Shown here: positions 1-5,323 of the stretch, piece by piece
How positions within the stretch are numbered: position 1 is the first letter of the stretch
How the letters are laid out: every line of letters starts with the position of its first letter
Source: an uncultured Brachyspira sp.
Lineage (GTDB): Bacteria > Spirochaetota > Brachyspiria > Brachyspirales > Brachyspiraceae
NCBI GenBank assembly: GCA_934725525.1
Contig: CAKVCG010000067.1
Location: 1 to 9,291 of the forward strand
Direction: 5' to 3'
Length of the DNA: 9,291 nt
Notes under the pieces: generated by a model
What the model saw: only the letters and a program-made list of their open reading frames with translations
The model's database searches: none
What the model was told of the DNA's origin: nothing
Program-made: the position numbers and the translations under genes

Positions 1-225
1 GCTATTAAATTATTTTTAATGGCTGCAAGAAAAGGAGTCTGTTTTAATTTGCTCGATATTTCAGGCAAAGAAAAATATGGAGACAAATATTATTATTACA
101 AAAAAGAAGATATACTAAAAACTACAAAAAAAATACTCGATTCTTTAAATATAAAATATAATTTGAATATATCGGACGAATATTTAAATAATGATTTTTC
201 GGTATTTATAGATATTTTTTGTTAA
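1..225 (+). CDS. C-terminal end of a probable class I SAM-dependent methyltransferase (5' partial)
   Basis: The reading frame is open from the first base, and the codons before the ATG at 19 (A-I-K-L-F-L) read smoothly into the rest, so that ATG is probably internal and the gene begins outside the window. About 74 codons remain, ending in TAA. The fragment has the pattern of the last strands of small stand-alone methyltransferases: a helix followed by A-R-K-G-V-C-F-N-L-L, a YYYYKKEDIL segment (usual form Y-Y-x-P-E-E-I), a lysine-rich helix, and a closing strand N-D-F-S-V-F-I-D-I. The SAM-binding motif would lie upstream and cannot be seen, so the family call rests on this C-terminal pattern only and the substrate is unknown. 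I see no plus-strand terminator after the stop. Confidence 0.55.
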   Translation, partial: AIKLFLMAARKGVCFNLLDISGKEKYGDKYYYYKKEDILKTTKKILDSLNIKYNLNISDEYLNNDFSVFIDIFC

Positions 226-249
226 AATTAGTTTTTAGTAATTGCAAGT

Positions 250-290
250 AAAAACAACGAGCTTCCATTAAAAATAAAATGAAAGCCCGT
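250..290 (-). terminator. Rho-independent terminator of the oppA-like gene
   Basis: Read on the minus strand, the arm at 290-278 (ACGGGCTTTCATT) pairs along all 13 positions with 269-257 (AATGGAAGCTCGT), counting two G-U wobbles, around an 8-nt A/T loop. It is followed at once by TGTTTTT (256-250). The two wobbles become A-C mismatches on the plus strand, and no T run follows on that side. The element therefore serves leftward transcription. It lies 20 nt after the stop codon of the oppA-like gene. Confidence 0.9.
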
Positions 291-310
291 TATCCATTTG
301 AACTCTTCTA

Positions 311-1918
311 CTACTTCTCAATATAAGCGTAATTAAATCTGTATCTTCCCAAAGGCTCGTCAATATAATTTTTAAGTTTCGGACTAACGACTAAAAAATC
401 CGTTCTGTATATGAAAGGTATAATCGGAACTTCATCAAATAATATCGCTTCCGCTTCTCTTAAAGCTCCCATTCTCTTTTCGGCGTTGGTCGAGGTTCGA
501 GCGTATTCTATCAAATTGTCATATCTTTCATTGGAAAATCCGCCGTAATTAAAATCGCTGTCGCTTGTCATTATTTGAAGCATTGTCAAAGGGTCGTTAT
601 AATCTCCCGTCCAGCTCGCTCTAACCATTTGATAGTTTCCGGCTTCTCTTAAAGGCAAACTTATTTTTGATTCGACTATTCGTAGTCTCAAATCTACATT
701 CAAATTATTTTTCCACATATCCTGCACGGCTTCCATTACGGTAGTATAAAATCCCGCTCCCACATTTATTTCTATAGGAGGAAAATTTTTTCCGTCATTG
801 TATCCCGCTTCCGCCATCAATCTTTTCGCTTCTTCTACATTTTTCGCATGATTATTGATGTCTATATAATCTCCGCTCTCTTCTCTGAAAGATTTATTCA
901 ATCCTTTTACGACAGGAGGAACGAATCCGCCCGTAGCGATTAATTTTCTATGCCCGATATTCTCCACTATATAATTTCTATCTATCGCAAGAGATAACGC
1001 CTTTCTCACTCTCTTATCGGATAAAGCCTTATCTTTCGTATTCACATCGATATAATAACAACCTATAATATCGCTAACCGCCATAAGATTATCTTTAATC
1101 AAATTTTCAATCTCGCCTATAGGAGGAGCCGTTATTGAAAAATCGACATTTCCCGTTCTCACGGAATTCAAAGCTATATATTCGTCAGCCATCAAAACAA
1201 AATCGATTCTTTTAGCGACTTGACTTTTGTAATTCCAATAATTCGTATTGATTTCAAACGCTATCAATTCGTCTGGTTTTCTTTCAACCATTTTATAAGC
1301 GCCGTTCCCAATATAAGTTTCGGAATTCCAAGTCCAATCGTCTCCGTAGGTTTCTATAATATCTTCTCTAACGGGAACATATACTCCGCCCGAAGCGACA
1401 ATATCCAAAAAATATAGAGTTGGAGATTCCAATTCTATAATCAAAGTGTTTTCGTCAACCGCAATAACCCCCAAAGATTGAACGGGTTTTAATCCTCTCG
1501 TTATATCTTTAGCGTTTTTTATATATTCCATCAAATAAGACATTGGAGAGGCGGTTTCTGGATTTACCGCTCTTCTGAAAGAATATAAAAAATCTCCCGC
1601 CGTCACTTTTTTACCATCGCTCCATTTGGCGTTATCTCTCAAATGAAAAGTATATTTCAAGTTGTCTTCGCTTATTTCCCATTTGTCTGCGACTCCTTCG
1701 ATTATATTGTTGTTAGTGTCTTTATTTAGCAACCCCTCGAAAGCATGATTAATGTATATAAATCCGTAAGAACCGCTATTCAAAGCTGGGTCTATAGTTT
1801 TTAATTCATACTCCAAATTTACCGTTATCTCGTCTTTAATCTCTTTTTCTTTAATATTATTGCAAGACGAAACCAAGAATAATAACACTAAAGCTTTTGT
1901 AAAAAATTTGTAAGTCAT
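311..1918 (-). CDS. OppA-type oligopeptide ABC transporter substrate-binding lipoprotein
   Basis: This is a 535-residue extracytoplasmic binding protein of the SBP_bac_5 (OppA/DppA) family, which captures a solute for an ABC importer. It has a lipoprotein signal peptide (K4 to S18) with lipobox V-S-S-C and lipidated Cys19. Family hallmarks run in order: HAFEGLL (58-64), GVADKWE (75-81), TFHLRDNAKWSDG (90-102) with V-T-A-G-D-F, YIGNGAYKM (202-210), the KRVRKALSLAIDR segment (302-314), and WTGDYNDP (436-443). Asp439 in the last motif matches the OppA aspartate that binds the peptide amino terminus, so an oligopeptide ligand is plausible. The length is normal for the family. The ATG at 1918 has a purine-rich AAGGGG a few bases upstream. 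No permease or ATPase gene is adjacent. The gene is monocistronic, behind a TPP riboswitch and before a strong terminator. Family is confident; ligand is not, because the riboswitch points to thiamine-linked uptake. Confidence 0.93.
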   Translation of the reverse strand: MTYKFFTKALVLLFLVSSCNNIKEKEIKDEITVNLEYELKTIDPALNSGSYGFIYINHAFEGLLNKDTNNNIIEGVADKWEISEDNLKYTFHLRDNAKWSDGKKVTAGDFLYSFRRAVNPETASPMSYLMEYIKNAKDITRGLKPVQSLGVIAVDENTLIIELESPTLYFLDIVASGGVYVPVREDIIETYGDDWTWNSETYIGNGAYKMVERKPDELIAFEINTNYWNYKSQVAKRIDFVLMADEYIALNSVRTGNVDFSITAPPIGEIENLIKDNLMAVSDIIGCYYIDVNTKDKALSDKRVRKALSLAIDRNYIVENIGHRKLIATGGFVPPVVKGLNKSFREESGDYIDINNHAKNVEEAKRLMAEAGYNDGKNFPPIEINVGAGFYTTVMEAVQDMWKNNLNVDLRLRIVESKISLPLREAGNYQMVRASWTGDYNDPLTMLQIMTSDSDFNYGGFSNERYDNLIEYARTSTNAEKRMGALREAEAILFDEVPIIPFIYRTDFLVVSPKLKNYIDEPLGRYRFNYAYIEK

Positions 1919-1930
1919 AAAAACCCCTTC

Positions 1931-1948
1931 GCCAAAACTTACATTGGC
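1931..1948 (-). repeat. Small hairpin just upstream of the oppA ribosome-binding site
   Basis: On the minus strand GCCAA (1948-1944) pairs with TTGGC (1935-1931) around an 8-nt loop. The stem ends right before the GAAGGGG Shine-Dalgarno sequence of the oppA-like gene. It could hold the ribosome-binding site open or influence translation. It is only 5 bp and could be chance. Confidence 0.35.
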
Positions 1949-1997
1949 ATAAAATTAATTAAATTTGATTTTTATAACCGTTTGAAATGTAAATTAA

Positions 1998-2049
1998 TCT
2001 TGTTTTGATTTATGATTTAATAGATTAATAAAAAACAAATAAAACAAGA
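1998..2049 (-). repeat. AU-rich inverted repeat in the oppA leader, after the riboswitch terminator
   Basis: TCTTGTTTT (2049-2041 on the minus strand) is a perfect 9-base complement of AAAACAAGA (2006-1998). The pairing continues inward with ATTT/AAAT after a single bulged C. The RNA would fold into a long A-U hairpin between the riboswitch terminator and the start codon. It has no T tail, so it is not a second terminator. It may protect the 5' end of the read-through mRNA, or be a chance effect of AT-rich sequence. Confidence 0.45.
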
Positions 2050-2057
2050 CCAACTTT

Positions 2058-2094
2058 AGAAAAGAATCTCATTTTATTTATTTTTATAATGAGA
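2058..2094 (-). terminator. Expression-platform terminator of the TPP riboswitch
   Basis: On the minus strand TCTCATT (2094-2088) pairs perfectly with AATGAGA (2073-2067) around a 14-nt A/T loop and is followed by TTCTTTTCT (2066-2058). It begins 6 nt after the last conserved base of the TPP aptamer and lies upstream of the oppA-like start codon, as expected for premature termination when TPP is bound. It is also the only terminator visible downstream of the tRNA-Phe/pseudouridine synthase unit. Confidence 0.8.
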
Positions 2095-2099
2095 GTGAT

Positions 2100-2176
2100 T
2101 CCCTACGCTGGCATTACCCAAACAGGTTATAAGGGTCGAAATATTTAATTTCCTCTCAGCCTTTTAAAGCTCCCCT
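2100..2176 (-). promoter_or_regulatory. TPP (thiamine pyrophosphate) riboswitch aptamer, THI element
   Basis: Read leftward, the conserved blocks appear in order. GGGGAGC is at 2175-2169. GGCTGAGAGG is at 2161-2152. ACCCTT is at 2136-2131. AACCTG is at 2128-2123. TAATGCCAGCGTAGGGA ends at 2100. GGGG pairs with ACCC as P2, AGCTT with AGGCT as P3 around a TAAA loop, and GAAAT with ATTTC as the variable P3a. The CTGAGAG core and the GCCAGCGTAGGGA block are the most invariant parts of the class, so the identity is secure. The P1 helix is almost missing: only two pairs can be drawn between the bases before GGGG and those after GTAGGGA. TPP binding should favour the terminator just downstream and reduce expression of the oppA-like gene. 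Confidence 0.93.
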
Positions 2177-2186
2177 ATTGATTAAT

Positions 2187-2214
2187 ATTGTATTGCATTT
2201 TAATTTTTTGTCAA
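2187..2214 (-). promoter_or_regulatory. Sigma-70-type promoter of the TPP riboswitch/oppA transcript
   Basis: The minus strand carries a perfect -35 TTGACA (2214-2209), a 16-bp spacer and a -10 TACAAT (2192-2187). The predicted start is an A near 2179-2178, only a few bases before the aptamer's GGGG. The -35 begins 3 bp after the stop codon of the pseudouridine synthase gene, so the promoter sits in a very tight intergenic space. Confidence 0.8.
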
Positions 2215-2217
2215 TAC

Positions 2218-2928
2218 TTAAAATAAATTCCAAGGATTATAATTTGGCAAATCGGCTTCGACAAATATAATTTCGTCTTTTACTGGATGCGGAAATTTCA
2301 AACTTTTCGCAAATAACGCGAGCGGAATATCGTTTCTGTCGTATTTGATATAATTTCCGTATTTTCTGTCTCCGTATATAGTATGTCCGATATTTGAAAA
2401 TTGCGCTCTTATTTGGTGAAATCTTCCCGTTTCAAGTTCGACTTTTACAAGAGACAAATTTTTTATAATATCTTCTTTAACGACATTATATTTGAGTTTG
2501 GCAAATTTTGAATTTTTAGTATTTTCAAAAACTATCCGCGCTATATTTCCTAATTTATTGCTTCTTTTAATAATATAATTTTCAAGCGTTCCGTTTTTTT
2601 CGGATAAAATTCCATTGACTACCGCGTAATAAATTTTTTCAAATTTTCTATCTCTTATAGCTTCGCTTAATCTTCCCGCCGCTTTCGAGGTTTTGGCAAA
2701 TACCATTATTCCTGCGACTGGTCTATCCAATCTATGAACCAATCCTAAAAATATATTTCCACTTTTATTATATTTTAATTTTATATAATCTTTAACATAT
2801 TCAAAAAAAGAAATGTCTCCGCTTTTGTCTCCCTGCGTTGGAATATTCGGAGGTTTTATTGCGACTATTAAATGATTATCTTCGTATAAAGGTTTGATAT
2901 ATTCGGTTAATTCTTTTAAAGATTGCAT
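2218..2928 (-). CDS. RluA-family RNA pseudouridine synthase
   Basis: The product is about 236 residues and converts specific uridines to pseudouridine in rRNA or tRNA. It shows the family signature G-L-V-H-R-L-D-R-P with catalytic Asp68, preceded by the YEDNHLIVAIKPP strand, and the C-terminal motif T-G-R-F-H-Q-I-R (167-174) followed by G-H-T-I-Y-G-D-x-K-Y-G. There is no N-terminal S4 domain, so it is of the short RluA type rather than RluC/RluD-like. The frame could be extended to an ATG at 2973, but those codons (M-S-R-V-R-F-P-D-S-A) are simply the 3' half of tRNA-Phe read in frame, so I start at the ATG at 2928. No Shine-Dalgarno sequence is visible there. No terminator separates it from the tRNA 15 nt upstream, so co-transcription is likely. 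The target uridine cannot be told from sequence. Confidence 0.9.
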   Translation of the reverse strand: MQSLKELTEYIKPLYEDNHLIVAIKPPNIPTQGDKSGDISFFEYVKDYIKLKYNKSGNIFLGLVHRLDRPVAGIMVFAKTSKAAGRLSEAIRDRKFEKIYYAVVNGILSEKNGTLENYIIKRSNKLGNIARIVFENTKNSKFAKLKYNVVKEDIIKNLSLVKVELETGRFHQIRAQFSNIGHTIYGDRKYGNYIKYDRNDIPLALFAKSLKFPHPVKDEIIFVEADLPNYNPWNLF

Positions 2929-2943
2929 ACTAAAAATTGAATA

Positions 2944-3016
2944 TGCCGAGTCAGGGAATCGAACCCTAGACACAAGGATTTTCAGTCCTTTGCTCTACCT
3001 ACTGAGCTAACTCGGC
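2944..3016 (-). tRNA. tRNA-Phe (GAA)
   Basis: The 73-nt minus-strand sequence folds into a complete cloverleaf. It has a 7-bp acceptor stem GCCGAGT/ACTCGGC with discriminator A, a D stem GCTC/GAGC, an anticodon stem AAGGA/TCCTT around loop CTGAAAA, and a T arm with loop TTCGATT. The anticodon GAA lies at 2983-2981. CCA is not encoded; the next bases are TAT, so the tail must be added enzymatically. Position 32 is C, so this tRNA is not a target for RluA-type pseudouridylation at that site. A consensus promoter lies directly upstream. Confidence 0.97.
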
Positions 3017-3036
3017 AATAAAGCGTATAAAAATTA

Positions 3037-3064
3037 ATTATAGCATAAATATAAAAAATGTCAA
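3037..3064 (-). promoter_or_regulatory. Perfect-consensus promoter of tRNA-Phe
   Basis: Minus-strand TTGACA (3064-3059), a 16-bp A/T spacer and TATAAT (3042-3037) form a full consensus sigma-70 promoter. The start would fall near 3030, giving a leader of about 14 nt before the mature tRNA end at 3016. This fits a strong stable-RNA promoter, and it probably also drives the pseudouridine synthase gene. Confidence 0.85.
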
Positions 3065-3150
3065 ATTTTTATAAATTATTTATTGAATTACTACGATAAC
3101 CATTTTATATTATCTTCGTTAATTAGTCAAATTATTTTTATAATATAATG

Positions 3151-4188
3151 TCAATTACTAATTATAATATAAAGGATATATACCAAAACAAATAGAGAAG
3201 TTATTCCAAGCCCACACATTATTAATTGAAAAATACTGATATTGTCGAAAAATCTTGCTATCAAATTAAGTCTCTCATCCATAACCTCATAAGAGCTTAA
3301 AGGAGCTATATAGACATCCTTTTCAGGGTCGAATATTTTTAATTTAATCGGTTCTGTCTCTTCTATGACGGCGCAATATTCGTCACTTAATTTTATCGTA
3401 AGTTTCGTGCTTTCATCGGTAACGATTTTTTCTAAAATTTCGCCCGGAACAAAATATTTAGAATATTTGTCTTTCTTGCCTTTAGATTCTATATAAATCA
3501 TATTCTCTTCAAAAAGATTTGAATTTATACTAACCACAATCATATCGCCTATTTTTATTTCATTTATAGGAGTTCCGCTCACGGGAGAGACTACTAAAGA
3601 AGCGTTTATTATCTTATATTTTTCCGCAATATCCTCTTCTTCGGTGGCGATTTCATACTCGGCATTTGAAAAAAAGTTATATATATTAAAATCAACTTTC
3701 TTATTTTTTATATCTTCTTTAGTATTTTCTATAAAAGATTTGATACCGTTTACGGGATAACATTTGTAAATAATATCGTATATTCCTATATTAAAATCCA
3801 TAGATATATTTAAAGTGTCCGCAAATATATCTATAATAGGAATTATATCGTTTTTAAGCAAATAATTTACTATATTAATTCTATTAACTCTGTCTTTTAG
3901 TATTTTATTTACATCTTCTTTTAATTTATCGCTTGGAACAATTAAATTATTTTCAGTGGAAACGGCGAATTCTATATGTTTATATAATTCCTTTAAATCG
4001 TTGGTATTATTAAGGAGATTAAAAAAATCATAATTATTTGAAACTATGATTTCCTTATCAATCAATTTCAAATTATCTTTGTCTATAAAAAACATTAAAT
4101 AAATATAATAATCCATATCTGGATATTCGGCGAGTAGTCTAACCGCCACGCATTCTTTTTCCGCTACGGCAACTTCTTCTTGAATCAT
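3151..4188 (-). CDS. Tail-anchored hypothetical protein, DUF4899-like
   Basis: The product is 345 residues of unknown function. It has no signal peptide: the start MIQEEVAVAEKE is acidic and soluble. The only membrane segment is the very hydrophobic last stretch (about 318-343), leaving two or three residues beyond it, which is the layout of a tail-anchored protein with a cytoplasmic body. The segment V-S-P-V-S-G-T-P-I-N-E-I-K-I-G-D-M-I-V-V (about 200-220) is followed by further beta-strand-like stretches and resembles what I recall of DUF4899, a family seen in spirochaetes; this match is from memory. The N-terminal half is mostly helical and Asn/Asp/Lys-rich. The ATG at 4188 is preceded by AAGGTAGG, a good ribosome-binding site, and by a TTGAAT/TATAAT promoter. 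It has its own promoter and no functional partner is evident. No terminator follows, so its transcript may run into the tRNA-Phe promoter region. Confidence 0.75.
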   Translation of the reverse strand: MIQEEVAVAEKECVAVRLLAEYPDMDYYIYLMFFIDKDNLKLIDKEIIVSNNYDFFNLLNNTNDLKELYKHIEFAVSTENNLIVPSDKLKEDVNKILKDRVNRINIVNYLLKNDIIPIIDIFADTLNISMDFNIGIYDIIYKCYPVNGIKSFIENTKEDIKNKKVDFNIYNFFSNAEYEIATEEEDIAEKYKIINASLVVSPVSGTPINEIKIGDMIVVSINSNLFEENMIYIESKGKKDKYSKYFVPGEILEKIVTDESTKLTIKLSDEYCAVIEETEPIKLKIFDPEKDVYIAPLSSYEVMDERLNLIARFFDNISIFQLIMCGLGITSLFVLVYILYIIISN

Positions 4189-4214
4189 ATACCTACCTTA
4201 TTTTATTTATTTAA

Positions 4215-4242
4215 ATTATAACATAAAAATCTTATTATTCAA
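4215..4242 (-). promoter_or_regulatory. Promoter of the DUF4899-like gene
   Basis: The minus strand shows TTGAAT (4242-4237), a 16-bp spacer and a perfect TATAAT (4220-4215), about 27 bp upstream of the ATG at 4188. Spacer length and position match the two other good promoters in the window. Confidence 0.65.
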
Positions 4243-4279
4243 ATATGAAATTAGTTTGAAAATAATACGTTAATAATAG

Positions 4280-4318
4280 TATCGTATAAATTTTAATTAT
4301 CAATAATGAATTTCGATA
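4280..4318. repeat. Imperfect inverted repeat between divergent genes
   Basis: TATCG (4280-4284) and AAATT (4288-4292) pair with AATTT (4309-4313) and CGATA (4314-4318), giving 10 bp with a 3-nt bulge. It lies in the 208-bp A/T-rich gap between the DUF4899-like gene and the metallophosphoesterase gene, upstream of both promoter candidates. It could be an operator, but in DNA this AT-rich it may be chance. Confidence 0.25.
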
Positions 4319-4345
4319 AACTATAAAAACATTTAATATTGTATA

Positions 4346-4376
4346 TTTACAAAAATTTATATTAATATATTATAAT
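4346..4376 (+). promoter_or_regulatory. Tentative promoter of the metallophosphoesterase gene
   Basis: TTTACA (4346-4351) lies 19 bp before TATAAT (4371-4376); TATTAT at 4368-4373 would give a 16-bp spacer instead. Two more TATAAT hexamers follow at 4381 and 4389, just before the ATG at 4397, so the start could be very close to the gene. The choice among them is not settled. Confidence 0.35.
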
Positions 4377-4396
4377 TTTTTATAATGGTATAATAA

Positions 4397-5323
4397 ATGA
4401 ATAAAACTAATAAATTGTTAAGTAAATACAAAAATATAAATACAAAAAATTTTCAAATAATTATTTTCCTTATAATTATATTTTTTATATTTGCTCTATT
4501 TTTTTCTTTATATATGTTTCAAACTTCAAGAGATTTAAGAGTTCGTTATATCGATTTGGAATTTGAAGATTTGCCGAAAAGTTTTGACAATATAAAAGTC
4601 GCTTTGGCTTCGGATATTCATTCGGGGCTTTATGTTCCTTTGTCTCATATTCAAAAAATGTCCTATATGATAACGACTAACAAGCCCGATATTATACTTT
4701 TTATTGGAGATTATATTTACAGCGCGCCTCGATGGTTTAAATATTATAATAAAAAAAATATTCACAAATTGAGCGATGGAATAAAAGATTTGAAAGCTAC
4801 GCTCGGAAAATATGCCGTTTTGGGAAATCATGATAATTATGAAAGCAAAATTGATGTTTCAAACGCTATGCATTCAAATAATTTTAAAATGCTCGATAAT
4901 AATATAATATTTATAACCAACGAAATCGGAGAATATATTTCAATCGGAGGAGTGGGAGATTTCATGACGGACGATGTCAAATTCGATTTGGCTACAAAAA
5001 ATGTCAAAATTAACGATTTTAATATTTTGTTGTCGCATGAACCCGCCGCTCCTTTAGCTATTGCAAAAAAAGAAGGCTATAACGAACTTATAGACTTTTT
5101 TGTCTGCGGACATACTCATGGAATGCAAATAAGTTTTATTCCTATGCCATTGATAGAAAGATTAAATAAAAACAGAGATTATCCTTTAACTACTATTTAC
5201 GGAAATATGCAAAGCGAAAAAACGAAAATTTATGTTTCTTCAGGAGTCGGAGTAGTTTTGCTTCCTTTTAGATTATTCGCTTATCCCGAAGTTGTTATTG
5301 CGACTTTGAAAAGTAAAAAATAA
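4397..5323 (+). CDS. Membrane-anchored calcineurin-type metallophosphoesterase (YkuE/LpxG-like)
   Basis: The product is a 308-residue binuclear-metal phosphoesterase. After a basic N-terminus there is one transmembrane segment (about 19-41), so the catalytic domain is tethered to the membrane. All metal-binding motifs are present in order: S-D-I-H (72-75), G-D (104-105), G-N-H-D (143-146), S-H-E-P (213-216) and G-H-T-H-G (238-242), followed by the S-S-G-V-G segment with P-F-R typical of this subgroup. Homologues of this layout include B. subtilis YkuE and chlamydial LpxG, a UDP-2,3-diacylglucosamine pyrophosphatase of lipid A synthesis. The substrate here is not determined by sequence. The ATG at 4397 was chosen because it includes the membrane anchor; no Shine-Dalgarno sequence is visible. 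The gene converges on the DUF1318 lipoprotein gene with no bases between the stop codons. Confidence 0.9.
   Translation: MNKTNKLLSKYKNINTKNFQIIIFLIIIFFIFALFFSLYMFQTSRDLRVRYIDLEFEDLPKSFDNIKVALASDIHSGLYVPLSHIQKMSYMITTNKPDIILFIGDYIYSAPRWFKYYNKKNIHKLSDGIKDLKATLGKYAVLGNHDNYESKIDVSNAMHSNNFKMLDNNIIFITNEIGEYISIGGVGDFMTDDVKFDLATKNVKINDFNILLSHEPAAPLAIAKKEGYNELIDFFVCGHTHGMQISFIPMPLIERLNKNRDYPLTTIYGNMQSEKTKIYVSSGVGVVLLPFRLFAYPEVVIATLKSKK

Noticed and set aside
19..21. ATG at 19 as the true start of the leftmost gene
   Set aside because: The frame is open to the window edge with protein-like codons upstream, and the sequence looks like the C-terminal end of a larger protein.
231..255. Perfect 7-bp inverted repeat GTTTTTA/TAAAAAC after the methyltransferase stop, considered as its terminator
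   Set aside because: The stem is almost all A-T, no T run follows on the plus strand, and it overlaps the T tail of the leftward oppA terminator.
1220..1417. Plus-strand open frame within the oppA-like gene
   Set aside because: It lies wholly antisense to a strongly conserved gene and has no recognisable protein features.
1919..2057. A second, riboswitch-independent promoter for the oppA-like gene
   Set aside because: TATAAA-like and TTTACA-like hexamers occur, but the spacing (about 11 bp) is wrong and no better pair was found.
2929..2973. An in-frame ATG at 2973 that would lengthen the pseudouridine synthase by 15 residues (MSRVRFPDSA...)
   Set aside because: These codons are the 3' half of the tRNA-Phe gene read on the same strand, a common false N-terminus; the conserved protein starts after it.
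3065..3150. A terminator for the DUF4899-like gene
   Set aside because: Only a 5-bp GATAA/TTATC pairing is present, without a following T run, so there is no convincing intrinsic terminator.
4535..4831. Minus-strand open frame within the metallophosphoesterase gene
   Set aside because: It is antisense to conserved metal-binding motifs and is a by-product of that gene's codon use.
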